Assembly: GCF_021869535.1 (NCBI RefSeq)
Contig: NW_026262712.1
Location: forward strand, 112,837,640 to 112,901,639
DNA length: 64,000 nucleotides
Origin: Mytilus californianus
Taxonomy: Eukaryota; Mollusca; Bivalvia; Mytilida; Mytilidae
Reading direction: 5' to 3'
The notes below the pieces were generated by a model. It did no database searches. It worked only from the letters and a program-made list of their open reading frames with translations, and was not told where the DNA came from. How positions within the stretch are numbered: position 1 is the first letter of the stretch; each line of letters begins with the position of its first letter. Shown in pieces: positions 1 through 11,166 of this stretch. The translations under genes were made by a program, and so were the position numbers.

Positions 1-470
1 CAGTCTGCATGCGCCTGTTCCAAGTATGGATTCTGTATTTCAGTGGTTGTCTTTTTATGCTGTATATCATATTTGTTTTTTCGTTAATTTTAAAGTACAT
101 TTTGTTTTTGTGTTGCAGTGTCCAAGGTTAGTAGGAGGATTCAGCACTCCAAAGTTTAACCCCGCCCCATTCTGTATGTTCCTGTCCCAAGGCAGAAGGC
201 AGTAATTAAGTGACTGTCGTTTGTTTCTATATATCAATTATGGTTTTTGTTTCCTTTCTTGTACATAGATCAGGTCGTTTGTTTTCTTGTTTGGATTGTA
301 ATATGTTTTGTTATGTCGGGGTCGTTTATAGCTGTCTATGCGATTTGCGTTTTGCATTGTTAAATGCCGGTGACCTACAGCAACTATTAATTTCTTCTAA
401 GTCCGTTGGGGGTCTGATGGAAAATTGTCTCATTGGCAATCATATCACATATCCTTATTTTAAAGTGTTT
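1..470 (+). repeat. Fragment of a dispersed bivalve repeat
   Basis: It contains phrases repeated elsewhere in the window: a 'cctgtcccaag' stretch near 182, the inverse of the one at 9150-9180, and 'gtctcattggcaatcat' near 427, the inverse of the one at 8460-8475. I recognise both as parts of a very common bivalve 3'-end repeat. The small open frames inside it (210-494, 491-688) have no recognisable protein content. Confidence 0.6.
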
Positions 471-502
471 ATTTCATTATTTAAGTTAATTTGATACAAA
501 CT

Positions 503-686
503 ACTGTGGATTCATCAATGTTCGTGGGATACCCATTTTTGTGGTTTTCAAAGGGTATAAAAAAAACAGTCATTCAATTATTCCATGAAGTGAAAACTTA
601 CCTCAGGTGTTTTTGGCTAAACCGCAAAATCAAAGATCCACGAAATTACAGTTTCACTTATTCCAAGAAAATAAAGTATCCACATT
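503..686. repeat. Small fold-back repeat, copy 1
   Basis: It begins with 'ctgtggattcat' and ends near 'aagtatccacatt', so the ends are roughly inverted. The interior alternates 'ttcgtggg' and 'ccacgaaa' phrases. A related copy lies at 34106-34258. It resembles a short non-autonomous fold-back repeat common in mussels; its class is not determined. Confidence 0.5.
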
Positions 687-690
687 AACT

Positions 691-2136
691 GAGACCAACA
701 CTTTAGTTTACCTTAAACCAAAACTTTAACCTATTACGTAGACCATGAAATCCGGGTTTTATCAAATACATATTAAACAATTCACTGCATAATGAACGTA
801 TGTACTAAGTTTCAAGTTGATACGACCAAAAACTACTTTAACCCAAATCTAAATGCCAACCTGATACAATAACAGACTAACGGACTAAAGTAACTCCTAA
901 ACTAATTATATTCTGCCTGGCCGATAGTCTATTTCGTTTTTTCTTCTCTTAAAAAAAGAGCCTACTTTAAATGTTCAATGTTACTTGTGTTACTCCAAAT
1001 ATAAGGTTGACAGTCCAAAGTTAAAATTTCCATTTTTTTTTTTTGACATCTTACCCATTTCAGTGGGGTTTTGATGTAGCTGCATACATCAGTGACCGCG
1101 GTGTTGAAAGGACCACGCTTAGTCTAATATCAAACGTTTCTGTTTCACGGTTTGGACACGTCTTGTGATAAACCTCAATAACAGACACAAAGACACGCAG
1201 TGATGACTCAATTATTTCAGGGCGCTGTTTACAAGGAGGATCCTGTGATCTGTTTAACAAACAATCTAAAGATTAAAGTTTATAAGCTATGAACAGTATA
1301 CTTACATGTACGATCAACTTTAGTCGTAAGATTTTTCGTGAAACTGATCATTGATGATAGTTTACATTGACAAACCTGTAAATGGTCAAATCTTTGACCA
1401 AGAATAGTCTTTATTTTCGGAAAGCATATAACAGAATAAAACAATCTACATAATGAAATATAAAAAGCATATTAATACAGTCAATTAATCAAATGTCATT
1501 AATCTAATTTAGATAATAAATAAGCATATTAACTAATTGGTAATAAATCAAAGAAGATGTAAAATTGTTGATATTTCACCATACACAATAGTTGTACGGT
1601 TTGCATTTGAATTTAAAAAAAAAATAGTTTCTAAAGTGCGCAGCCAAATATCAATACGTTTTGTAATTATATATCTTTAAAATTGTTTGTTTGAAAAAAA
1701 ATTATTGTAATTATTGCAATCTTTCATAATTTGCATTGTATGTACTTATTCGGCTCAGTTTTTGGAACTGTGATTAGCAATATAACATTATCCTATTCTA
1801 TTATAATCTGTATTTACTCATTTATTTGTATGATTTAAACTAAATATTATGGGTGGTTTGTAACTGAGAACATACATCAGATACTTTACATAGGAACATA
1901 TTGTATAAAACTTACTGAAAAAATAATACTGACATTACAATATTTTATTCAATAGTTTATTAAAAAAATGTAGTTATACTCCAATAGGGTTGAGGCATAC
2001 ATGAAAATTAACACATTACATAATACATCACAAAATAATAAAATACGACATGAATTTATATATGTACATATCATGCAATTGTTGAATTCACTCTCCTCAG
2101 TGACCGTGACTTTTTTTAATGGAGCAGTATACCGCA
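691..2136. other. No gene recognised
   Basis: AT-rich sequence without a long open frame. The 66-residue minus-strand frame at 1060-1260 has no recognisable family. Nothing else is supportable here. Confidence 0.5.
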
Positions 2137-2140
2137 TAAC

Positions 2141-2376
2141 TGACGGACATGAAAGACATAAAACTATAACTAACGGACATGAAAGACATAAAACTATAAC
2201 TGACGGACATGAAAGACATAAAACTATAACTGACGGACATGAAAGACATAAAACCATAACTGACGGACATGAAAGACATAAAACCATAACTGACGGACAT
2301 GAAAGACATAAAACCATAACTGACAGACATGAAAGACATAAAATCATAACTGACGGACATGAAAGACATAAAACCA
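2141..2376. repeat. 30-bp minisatellite, about 8 units
   Basis: Eight head-to-tail copies of a 30-bp unit starting 'tgacggacatgaaagacata', with only scattered substitutions; the last unit is partial. Because 30 is a multiple of 3, both strands stay open across the array (plus-strand unit TDGHERHKTI; minus strand rich in F, M, S, V). The open frames at 2001-2414 (+), 1949-2434 (-) and 2097-2369 (-) are therefore a by-product of the period. Confidence 0.95.
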
Positions 2377-2635
2377 ATTTATCCAAGTTATCCATATCAT
2401 CTATCAAAAAATAATTCATGAGATCAAAACTCAAAAGATAAAAAAACCATACAGATTGGATATATTATACACTGAAATCATTTGAGACAAACCAGCATTA
2501 TCAACAACCGTGAGTTCAAAGGTCATCAAAATACAACATTCAATTCAACAAGAAGACGCAACAGTAATGATTGGACACAATTAGAAACCAAAATGAAACT
2601 TTTAATCTTTTGAAGGAACAAGGGGGACCACATTA

Positions 2636-3434
2636 CGGAAGCCCATTTAGGACCTCCCAAAAATATAATTTAAATTCGATATCACGAATTAAAATCATTA
2701 TCACGAATTGTAGAATTTATTATCACAGATTATAATCGTTATCACGAATTTGTGAAATTAGTTATAACAGGTTTAGTAATTCGTAATAACGGATTAAATT
2801 CGTTATCAATATTCTTGTAATTGGTGAGAACGATTTAAAAACGTGATAATGAATTGTATAATTTGTGATCACGGATTAAATTCGTTATCACGAATGTGTG
2901 TAATTTGTTATCACTGTTTTTTCTCGTGATTACTGATTAAATTCGTTATCACAGATTTTTGTAATTCGTGAAAACGGTTTAAAATCGTTATAACAAATTG
3001 TATATTTCGTGATAACGGATTAAATTCGTGATAACAGTTTTTACGAATTCGTATTACCGATTTTAATCCGTAATAACGATTTGTTAAATTCATTATTACG
3101 ATTTAAATCCATTATCACGAAATTAAAATCATTGTGATAATTAATTCCACCAATTCGTGATAACGAATTTAATCCGTTATAACGATTTATACAATTCGTT
3201 ATCACGATTTATAAAATTCGTTATTACGATTTTAATCCGTTATAACAAATTCAAAAAAAATGTGATAACGAATTTAATTCGTAATTTCGAACTATAAAAA
3301 CTGTTATAACTAATTTCGGAAATTCGTAATCACGAATTTAATCTGTTATAACGAATTCCTTAATTTTTGATAACGATTTAAATTCGTGATTTTGAATTCA
3401 AATATATGTTTGGGAGGTCCTAAATGGGCTTCTG
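2636..3434. mobile_element. 799-bp fold-back element with TIRs and TA target site
   Basis: The ends are near-identical inverted repeats of at least 30 bp: left CGGAAGCCCATTTAGGACCT and onward, right the inverse with one early mismatch. Each end is bordered by TA (2634-2635 and 3435-3436), consistent with a TA target-site duplication. The interior has no ORF. It is built almost wholly from short palindromic modules of the type ATTCGT-TATC-ACGAAT, or GATA in the centre, repeated about every 20-35 bp in both orientations. It is probably a non-autonomous DNA element; TA duplication is typical of Tc1/mariner-type transposases, but the driving family is inferred. Confidence 0.85.
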
Positions 3435-4917
3435 TAATACCAATTTATTCAATGAATATTACTGATACTGACATTCGTGTCAATTACCGTTTATGAAGAT
3501 TGTTCCATTGATTACCGGCATTAGTTCAACTTGTATTTTCTTAATATAACAACGGATGTAGTTACATACTTTTTTGTTCAAATGTCATACATGTATAATC
3601 TCTATTACATATATTTTAGGATGAACCATGTGTTTTAACTTGTTTTAACATCCATGTCCTGTAATGATACAAAACATAGAATTGACAAATACTACAATGA
3701 TTGAGTTAATTATTTACAAGAATGTCAAGTAAAATTTTCAAAAAACCATTCCAAAAGAAAGGTAATTTTCTATTCATCAACCAGTGAATCCTTCAAAATT
3801 TAAGTGTGTTCTCGTTTGTTTGTTGGTGCATTTGTCCTTTAAAAAAATAAAACCAGACTCTTAAATTGATGTCAGATGTCTTTCACCTTTTACATAATAA
3901 ATATAAAACTTTTAATCATAAAAGTATTACAAATAGGACTTAAAATTTCTGGTTTGAACCCAAACACTTTTAATGTTAAAAAAGAGAAATCTTGAACCTG
4001 ATAAAACAATTATCATTGACAAATTCATTTTCACTTAGTAGCAGAACAATCAGTATTAAATTCAAATGTGTCAAGATCACTGGATGTGTCCTTGGTTGTA
4101 AGAAATAACTGTACTGAACAATATTAGTATAGAATTCGAAGTATGGTGATCGCCAAGTACATGAGATCCTTTATTCCAAATGACTCTCTATAGCATAAGC
4201 CAACAAAACATGATAGTAAAACACAGTAACACGCTAGACTCTTAGCATTAAAAACAAACTTGTGTATACAAATATTCATATTAGAGGGGTAAAAAATGTA
4301 ACTATTCCTGTTAAATTACGGAAAAACTAGATCACATACATAAAATGAAATTACCCTGGATTTAACAACTTGCATATTTACAAAATATATTTTGTTCAAT
4401 AAATGTATGAACTTTTGATATTTACAAAACTGGAAAATAAATGAAATCAAGGAAAACATTTGCGAACCCTTGGAATCGCAATAAGACAATCAAAGAACAT
4501 TAGTTAACTTCCTTCAGATAGCATTTGTTACGAAGCAACCAAGAAAATGATGCTACAACTTTGATTTACAATGTTCTTACATTTACCGTTTGGTAAACTG
4601 TCATTTGAACCATAAATATTTTTTATGAAGTGTACCAAGTAAAAACATGGAGTATCTCCCATCTTATATACTATACTCGAATTGCCATAGATTAATAATT
4701 CTATTTAAATGAGAAGTAGAAAAAACTATCTTCATACTTGATATTGACCAACTGACTTGGTTTCATTCTCAAAAAATAATCTACTTTGATGATTTCTTCA
4801 CGATTTGACTAAAATCATAAATACTGTACAAATTGATTGAAATCAATAATGTTAACGATCAAGTTATTCAAATAAAATTTTAAAAATGAAGTTATAATAC
4901 GTTGGTTTGTTTGTCGT
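3435..4917. other. No gene recognised; downstream flank of the receptor gene
   Basis: AT-rich, no coding signature. It lies 3' of the minus-strand receptor gene and may hold its 3' untranslated region. I could not identify a convincing poly(A) signal. Confidence 0.4.
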
Positions 4918-7077
4918 TTATTTATGGTTGTTTGATTGTCGAGTTATTGTTTCTTCTATTGGATTTATTTCTATCTCATTTGTACGACTGTGTTTTGTTC
5001 CTTTTTGCAGATTCATCGCTTTTTCATTTGTACGGCTATGTCCTGTTTGTTCCGTCGTATCCATCTTTTTCTCATTTGTACGGTTTTGTCCTGGTTGTTC
5101 TGTCGTATTCATCTCTATCATATGTGTACGGCTTTGTTCTGGTTGTTCCGCCGTGTTCATATCTATGTCATTTGTACGGCTTTGTCCTGGTTGTTCTATC
5201 GTATTCATCTCTATAATATGCGTACGGCTTTGTCCGGGCGGTTCTGACGTATTCATCACGATCTCATTTGTACGGCTTTTTCCTGGTTGTTCTTTCGTAT
5301 TTATCTCTTTTTCATTTGTACGGCTTTGTCCTAGGTGTTTCAACGTACTTATCTCTATCTCATTTATAAGGTTTTGTCCTGGTTGTTCTGTCGTATTCAT
5401 CTCTATCATATATGTACAGTTTAGTCCTGGTTGTTCCGTCGTATTCAGCACTATCTCATTTGTACGGTTTTGTCCTGGTTGTTCTGACGTATTCATCTCT
5501 ATCTCCTGTGTATGGCTTTGTTCTGGTTGTTTTATTTTTTTAATTGAATGCATGTGTTTTTCATGTGTACGGTAGTGTTCTGTTCCTTGCAATTTAATCA
5601 TTACTATTTCATTTGAAGGGTGGTGTCTTGCTCCGTCCGTCTGATTTCGTTCTAACTCGTTTGCATGGCTGTGCCATATTAACGTTCCTTCAAATGAATT
5701 ATTTTCTTTTTCATTTTGCCGATGATGCACTGCTCTCTTTGATGGTGTATTTTCTAATACATCAGTAAATTGGTCTTCTTGTCCTTGTATTTTGTTCATT
5801 TCCAAATTTTTTGTATGGCGGTTTCTGGTTCCTTCTGTCGGGTTAGAGTCTACCTCATCGGTGTGCCAATTTCCAGTTCTTTGTATTTTATTTATTTCTA
5901 TCTCGTACGTGCGACGGTTTTCTGTTCTTAAAAATTGGTTTCTGTCTATAGGTTTTGTTCTACCATGTGCAGTTCCCTTCGTCTGGTTCATTTTTCGCTG
6001 ATGTGTACAACGGTTAATCGTATTTTTGAGGAGCAAAATGATTTCTTTTCTCATTTTGGTTGACATCATAATATAGATGATAAAATTTGACATACACCCT
6101 ATAATTGTAAAAAGTCTAATACCTTCCATTAGCAAAATAATGATAAAATATGCGTACATACTATTATTTCCAAATATATCTGTATAATAAGCCAAAAACA
6201 TTGCCATCGCATGTTCATACCTTTGTATCAGCACCACTGAATGGTACCTTATACTAACGGATTTGTCGTTCGAAAAAGTACCTTTAATGTAATTAAAACA
6301 CCACCATAAGTTCACAATTACTTTAGGAACTTCTGTAATGAAGAATACCATTAAAATTACAATAACCATTGCAACTGATCTTCTTTCCTGTCTTCTTTGT
6401 TCTGTCATCCGACCCCTGAACTTGTTAGTGATTAACTTGTAGACGATGAATATTGTTGATATCAGCATGACCAGACAACAGCTTGTCAAAAGAACGGTTT
6501 GGATCGAAAGATAGTTTATAGAGGAGTATTCTAATATACCATCACCTTTGGAATGAACACGACAAACATCTATGTAATCTTTTAATTTTAATTGCTCAGA
6601 CCAAATGCTAAAATGTCGTGGAATACCTATTGTTACGGACAATAAGAAGCATATAACACAACAAATTACGGCCTTTTTTTTGGTCAGCTCATTTTTTGTC
6701 CAAACTGGAAATAGGATGGCTATGACTTTCTGTATTCCGAGACATGTAGTGATCATTGATGAAACATTGTGGAATGTGAAGGATGCTATTGAAAGATGAC
6801 GAGAAATAGAACAATACGGATGTGGTAAATGACACAAGTAAAAAGCAATTTCGTTTGATGTTGAATAACAATTGTATTGTGCCTGTAACATTGGTTCAAG
6901 TCCATAGCATGAAATCGCCGTTAATAAATCAGCTGCTGCTAAACCTTGCATAAGTATTGTAGCAGGTGAATGAAAAGTTTTACGACAGAGTATAGCAAAT
7001 ATGACAATGTTCATTAGCATTGATATATAAGATATAACAGAGCCGGTAGTGTACACATCTAGTAAATACTTGTCCAC
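4918..7077 (-). CDS. Rhodopsin-class peptide GPCR with a long repeat-built C-terminal tail
   Basis: Single open frame of 719 residues from ATG at 7077 to TAA at 4918. Hydrophobic segments at about 12-32, 41-62, 97-123, 135-155, 188-216, 233-258 and 311-337 give seven helices. C89 before helix 3 and C172 in the second extracellular loop can form the usual disulfide. Helix 3 ends LGIQKVIAILFP where most class A receptors have DRY; helix 6 carries FFITEVP; helix 7 has SNFIIY in place of NPxxY. This combination resembles the sex-peptide/myosuppressin/FMRFamide-type and nematode SRW-like receptors, so a neuropeptide receptor at the plasma membrane is likely; the ligand is unknown. The loop between helices 6 and 7 is unusually long (about 50 residues). 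Residues about 365-719 are a hydrophilic tail; roughly 545-690 are imperfect 16-residue units on the theme NTTEQPGQSRTNEIEM. No introns interrupt it, as in many molluscan peptide receptors. It is uninterrupted and has matching membrane topology, so it is probably a real gene. Confidence 0.85.
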   Translation of the reverse strand: MDKYLLDVYTTGSVISYISMLMNIVIFAILCRKTFHSPATILMQGLAAADLLTAISCYGLEPMLQAQYNCYSTSNEIAFYLCHLPHPYCSISRHLSIASFTFHNVSSMITTCLGIQKVIAILFPVWTKNELTKKKAVICCVICFLLSVTIGIPRHFSIWSEQLKLKDYIDVCRVHSKGDGILEYSSINYLSIQTVLLTSCCLVMLISTIFIVYKLITNKFRGRMTEQRRQERRSVAMVIVILMVFFITEVPKVIVNLWWCFNYIKGTFSNDKSVSIRYHSVVLIQRYEHAMAMFLAYYTDIFGNNSMYAYFIIILLMEGIRLFTIIGCMSNFIIYIMMSTKMRKEIILLLKNTINRCTHQRKMNQTKGTAHGRTKPIDRNQFLRTENRRTYEIEINKIQRTGNWHTDEVDSNPTEGTRNRHTKNLEMNKIQGQEDQFTDVLENTPSKRAVHHRQNEKENNSFEGTLIWHSHANELERNQTDGARHHPSNEIVMIKLQGTEHYRTHEKHMHSIKKIKQPEQSHTQEIEMNTSEQPGQNRTNEIVLNTTEQPGLNCTYMIEMNTTEQPGQNLINEIEISTLKHLGQSRTNEKEINTKEQPGKSRTNEIVMNTSEPPGQSRTHIIEMNTIEQPGQSRTNDIDMNTAEQPEQSRTHMIEMNTTEQPGQNRTNEKKMDTTEQTGHSRTNEKAMNLQKGTKHSRTNEIEINPIEETITRQSNNHK

Positions 7078-7714
7078 GTCAACATAAAATGTATCAAAAA
7101 ATGATTCAATTTCATTATTTATATCGGCTGATATGGCTTGTAAATAAGGACGCTCAGCTTATTTCCCATGCGTTTTGCGGACAGCGAAATCAAACCTTTT
7201 GTGACAGGAGAGACAATGTAGATATGCACATTCTAATTTCCAATAGTTCCCATTTTCATGACGATATAATTTAACTTACGTTGTTCTCACGGATACGGAC
7301 GATATACAGCTCCATATCGTATTTAATCCCCTTATTTCAAACTGACGTAGCTCTCAACTTGAAACATCTTACAAACAAGATAAATGTCGATATATTCATT
7401 GTGATCATTTGTACTTGTTTAATATCATTATTGACATGTTTATCTTATTAAGATCACTAAATGCCTCATTGCAACACAATACCAACCACTAATATTAATA
7501 TATATGACAACGTATTTGTCCTTTCGTGAATTAGTAATGTTTTACCCATGGGTAAATGAAAATTAAACTTTATCAATTTCGTGCATCCGAAGCACTTTTC
7601 TGATATTATCTTCATCAGCAACGCAAACATTCAGAAAGCCGCGGACGTGTAAGATCTAATCACATGAAAAGCTATATTTCCAAGTGGTAGAAAACAAAAA
7701 CCGAATTCGTCTAA

Positions 7715-7865
7715 TGGTTGTAACATGAATTATCCATTGCTGTACATTAACATGACGGCATACAGTCATACAAACAGGAATACCATTCCAAGATTGCCTA
7801 GGTAATAGACAAATTATGACCTTGAATTCGTTCATCCGACATTAAGGGTATACGATACGATGTGC
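7715..7865 (-). repeat. Partial third copy of the 8064-8615 repeat
   Basis: It shares 'catacagtcatacaaac', 'aagattgcc(t/c)aggtaatag' and 'catccgacattaagggtata' with 8225-8400 and 31560-31740, but is more diverged and lacks both ends. Confidence 0.75.
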
Positions 7866-8063
7866 TTATCTACCGTGTCAATAGTATTATTGTAAAAAGA
7901 CCCTATTACGGAGTTTTCAGAACAGTTTTCTTCATATATATAATATATCTTGGAACTTTTTGTCTATTTAATTTAAAGTAAATACCGTTTATAATTATTT
8001 ATGATAACTCTCCAAATACATGCTATTACATGTATTTCGATTTGCCAATTATGACAAGTTTCG

Positions 8064-8615
8064 TTAATGCGTGTTAATATATCCCATACTTCAGATCAGA
8101 TACTCTCTGTAAAGTCAAACTGATGATGTTCAGCTTAGGTCAATATCGTACAGTACTTACAGGAATGCCTGAGATATCGCTAATAAAATTCTTAAATTTA
8201 TTTAAAGTACAGTTTACTCGAGAAACGACTGTTAATCTACTTCATGATTGAAACATGATATATCCATTGCTGCACATTTACATAACGGCATACAGTCATA
8301 CAAACATAAACACCAATCCCAAGATTGCCCAGGTAATAGACAAAAATTCTGCCCTTGACTTCTCTCATCCGACATTAAGGGCATACGATACAGTTTAGAT
8401 CCCACGGTGAATTTTCGACGAACATTTGTATACATTATAAAAATAAGGAGATGAGGTATGATTGCCAATGAGACAACTATCCACCAAAGTTCAAATAAAG
8501 TGGATCTTAGCACTTATAGGCAACTGTACGGCCTTCAACAATGAGAAAAACCCATACCGTATAGTCGGCTATAAAGGTTGCATTTCTGTAAATATAGACA
8601 ATGCAATTTCCCATA
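8064..8615 (-). repeat. About 550-bp dispersed repeat, copy 1
   Basis: It aligns almost base for base with 31397-31958, from 'ttaatgcgtgttaatatat' to 'aatttcccata'. The segment near 8445-8570, read on the minus strand, ends in the 'ttgtctcattggcaatcat' motif I recognise as the 3' part of a very abundant bivalve repeat. The minus-strand frame 8232-8513 is carried by the repeat (also present at 31570-31857) and is not a host gene. Confidence 0.85.
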
Positions 8616-8990
8616 GGAACTCCCTTTACGGCTAAAACTGTGCCACCTTTACTATGAAGTTTCATAAAAAATTATATCCTAGAATGGAAAGTTAATATGC
8701 ACTACTTTTTTATTCTAAGGTCAAAACAAAGGGCTGTGCGGCATATTTTCAACATTTATATGCCCCGAAATTCTAAGAGTTTAAACTTATACTAAAATTC
8801 TGTACTACCCTTCTCTTCACTTTATGACTCAGAATTCAATTCCACCACCTACCATGTGCATTTATACTGGTAACATTCCCAAGTTATGTCTCTATGAGAT
8901 GAAACATAGAGATCATATCTGGGAACCAGTACGTAAACAAAACAAAATATCTATGAATATTGTATATCCCCCCCCCCCAAAGAGGCGTGG

Positions 8991-9600
8991 TTCATGAAAC
9001 AGCTGTATTTACAAAGTGCAACCTAAAAGGCCCCGACATGAAAAATATGCAACAATTCAATTGAGAAAAACAAACGTTCTTATTTATAACAAAACAATTA
9101 ACGAAAAACAAATATGACAGACATGAACCAACAACCACTGAACTACAGACTCCTGACTTGGGACAGGCATATAAGAATGTGGCGGGGTTAAACATGTTTG
9201 TGAGCGCTCAACCCACCCCTAACCTGATACAGTGGTGTAACAGCACAACATGAGAACAAAACTATAAAAATCAGTTGAAAAAGGCTTAACTCATCAGATC
9301 GATACAAAGCAGAAAAATATCAAACATAAACACAGACAGGACGTGGCAGGGTATTTATCCATCCCTCTTCCCTAACAACAAAAAGGACACTTAGTACAGA
9401 TATGAGAGTACTCGCAGTTACTGACGGCTAGTTCAAAGCCAATAACAACTAATACAAAAAATTGATGTACACATACAACATCCAATGGATTTAGTGTAAA
9501 GACGTCATTAACAGTCAGAGAAAAACACGACCTTGTGCAATGCCAAAATGCCAAAGATCGACAGATTGTAGTACCGTTAAAGTGCATATGTATATAACAA
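8991..9600 (-). repeat. Bivalve retro-repeat fragment
   Basis: It contains 'ctcctgacttgggacaggc' followed by 'ggcggggttaaacatg' (9150-9195), the same phrases as 62228-62280 and, inverted, 36010-36065. I recognise these from many mussel sequences. The open frames at 8992-9195 and 9372-9587 lie inside it and show no domain. Confidence 0.65.
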
Positions 9601-10010
9601 AACTATTAGTATGATTTTTAATTTACTGAAAACGAAATCAATATTTATACCAATAAAAACAATACTACTATTCAAAGATCTAATTACTGTGTTGAATTAG
9701 TAACCTTTTAGAATAAGTTTATTTAAAGGGTTGATAAGTTAACCCGGATCGTACATAAATTTCCGAACTCGGTAAACAACATCACTGTAAAATTTTGGAT
9801 GTTTTTCTATTTTTCGCCTAGAAAATTCAATTATGTAATGAAAAATATATATCATCATGTGCTTCTTTTCGAGATAAATGGGGTCGAACTTTTTAGACAT
9901 TTGCTCAAAATGTCAGTTTCCTGGATATTTTTATCCATTGGACAGACATTACAAACATTTTTGTTTCAAAAGGTAAAATCATTTGCAATATTTTCTTTAC
10001 ACAAATAGTC

Positions 10011-11166
10011 TCTGAGTTTTGTAACAATTCTTTGAATATAATGCATTTTATCAAAAAATTAATGTTTATGAATTTAGAAAAAAATACGGCATTTGCTGTA
10101 TATTTATCTAATTTAAAAAAAAATTCCAATGGTGATTTGTTCATAAAAATTGGTACAAATGATATTTTTAAAAAGAGAGGTCCATGTACTCGTTTTCAAC
10201 CTAATGATTAATATCAGCAGAAAAATGCATCTTTTTCCCGATATCTCATAGTTGACGTCGCGAAAAATTACATTTCACGGAAGCAACGTCATTATCTCCT
10301 CTGTAACTGTATCATATGTCATTAACAGTTACAGGGGAGGTAATGACGTTGTTAACGTAAAATGTTATTGTTCGGGACGTCAAATTGTGACATATCGGGA
10401 AACAAAGGCAACAGTATTACACCGGTATTCAAAAGTCATAAATCGACTGAGAGAAAACAAATCCGGGTTACAAACCAAAACCGAGGGAAACACATCAACT
10501 ATAAGAGGAAAACAAAGGAAAAACAGAAACACCTAAGCGCAACAAAAACAAATGCCAACACACACAGAAACGAACTATCAAGTGGCGGATCCAGAGGGGG
10601 TCGTATAGGGCGTACCCTTTGCTTGCACTTTTTTTTTTTTGTAAAATGATTAATCAGACTAGACTTCGCGATCTTTGCTATTTCCCGTGTATTTAATTTT
10701 TATGCGACAATTCTTTACTTATAAAGATATTTTTCGCTCGTATTTACTGTAATAATTTATTGATTATGTCAAAGTCATGTGATTCGCTACGGTGGAGTTG
10801 ACCAGTACGTCGAAAAAAACGTCACCCAGTCATTTTGAAATTCAAATTACAGTAACACATTGCTTAGGCTGAGGATGACAAGCATGACGCCTTCAAAGCT
10901 ACAAAGTATTGAGCAAGAACGTATTGACTTCTATTTCACAATTCCACCCAACAGAAAGTAATATTCTATTACACTCTCTTGAAAAAAAAAGTTCCACAGC
11001 AATATTATTTACCTACGAAAACATGTTTAACCCCACACGCCCCAGCCCATTAATAACATTGCTGAATGGTGATCCCCAGTCAGTAAGCTCTAGATATAGA
11101 TTTAAAGTCTAAGGTACGGACCATTTGATTTGAGGGGGCAGTCTGAGATATTTTAGAGAAAAAATA
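10011..11166. repeat. Tandem duplication, unit 1 (1156 bp)
   Basis: This unit is repeated directly at 11167-12322. By eye the copies are essentially identical; the only difference I found is one extra T in the poly-T run near 11787. The open frames at 10252-10536, 10362-10649 and 10909-11112 recur at +1156/1157 and have no recognisable family. The unit spans the left edge of the TIR element at 10580, so the duplication came after that insertion. Confidence 0.95.
10228..10410. repeat. Long imperfect hairpin (second copy at 11384-11566)
   Basis: The sequence folds back on itself around 10318. Inner arms AACGTCATTATCTCCTCTGT (10284-10303) and ACAGGGGAGGTAATGACGTT (10331-10350) pair with two mismatches. 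Pairing continues outward through TTGACGTC/GACGTCAA to 'tcccgatat' (10236) and 'atatcggga' (10400). The stem is about 75-80 bp with a short loop. A duplicate copy lies 1156 bp downstream. Confidence 0.8.

Noticed and set aside
2141..2376. Possible CRISPR-like array
   Set aside because: Units are contiguous with no unique spacers and the DNA is eukaryotic.
1949..2434. Overlapping frames on both strands, one Cys/Leu/Ser-rich like a membrane or toxin-type peptide
   Set aside because: They are generated entirely by the 30-bp minisatellite, whose length is a multiple of 3.
4902..5575. Three overlapping plus-strand open frames (104, 222 and 103 residues)
   Set aside because: They are the antisense of the 48-bp repeats in the receptor tail; the 48-bp period keeps several frames open. 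The minus-strand frame has the seven-helix protein.
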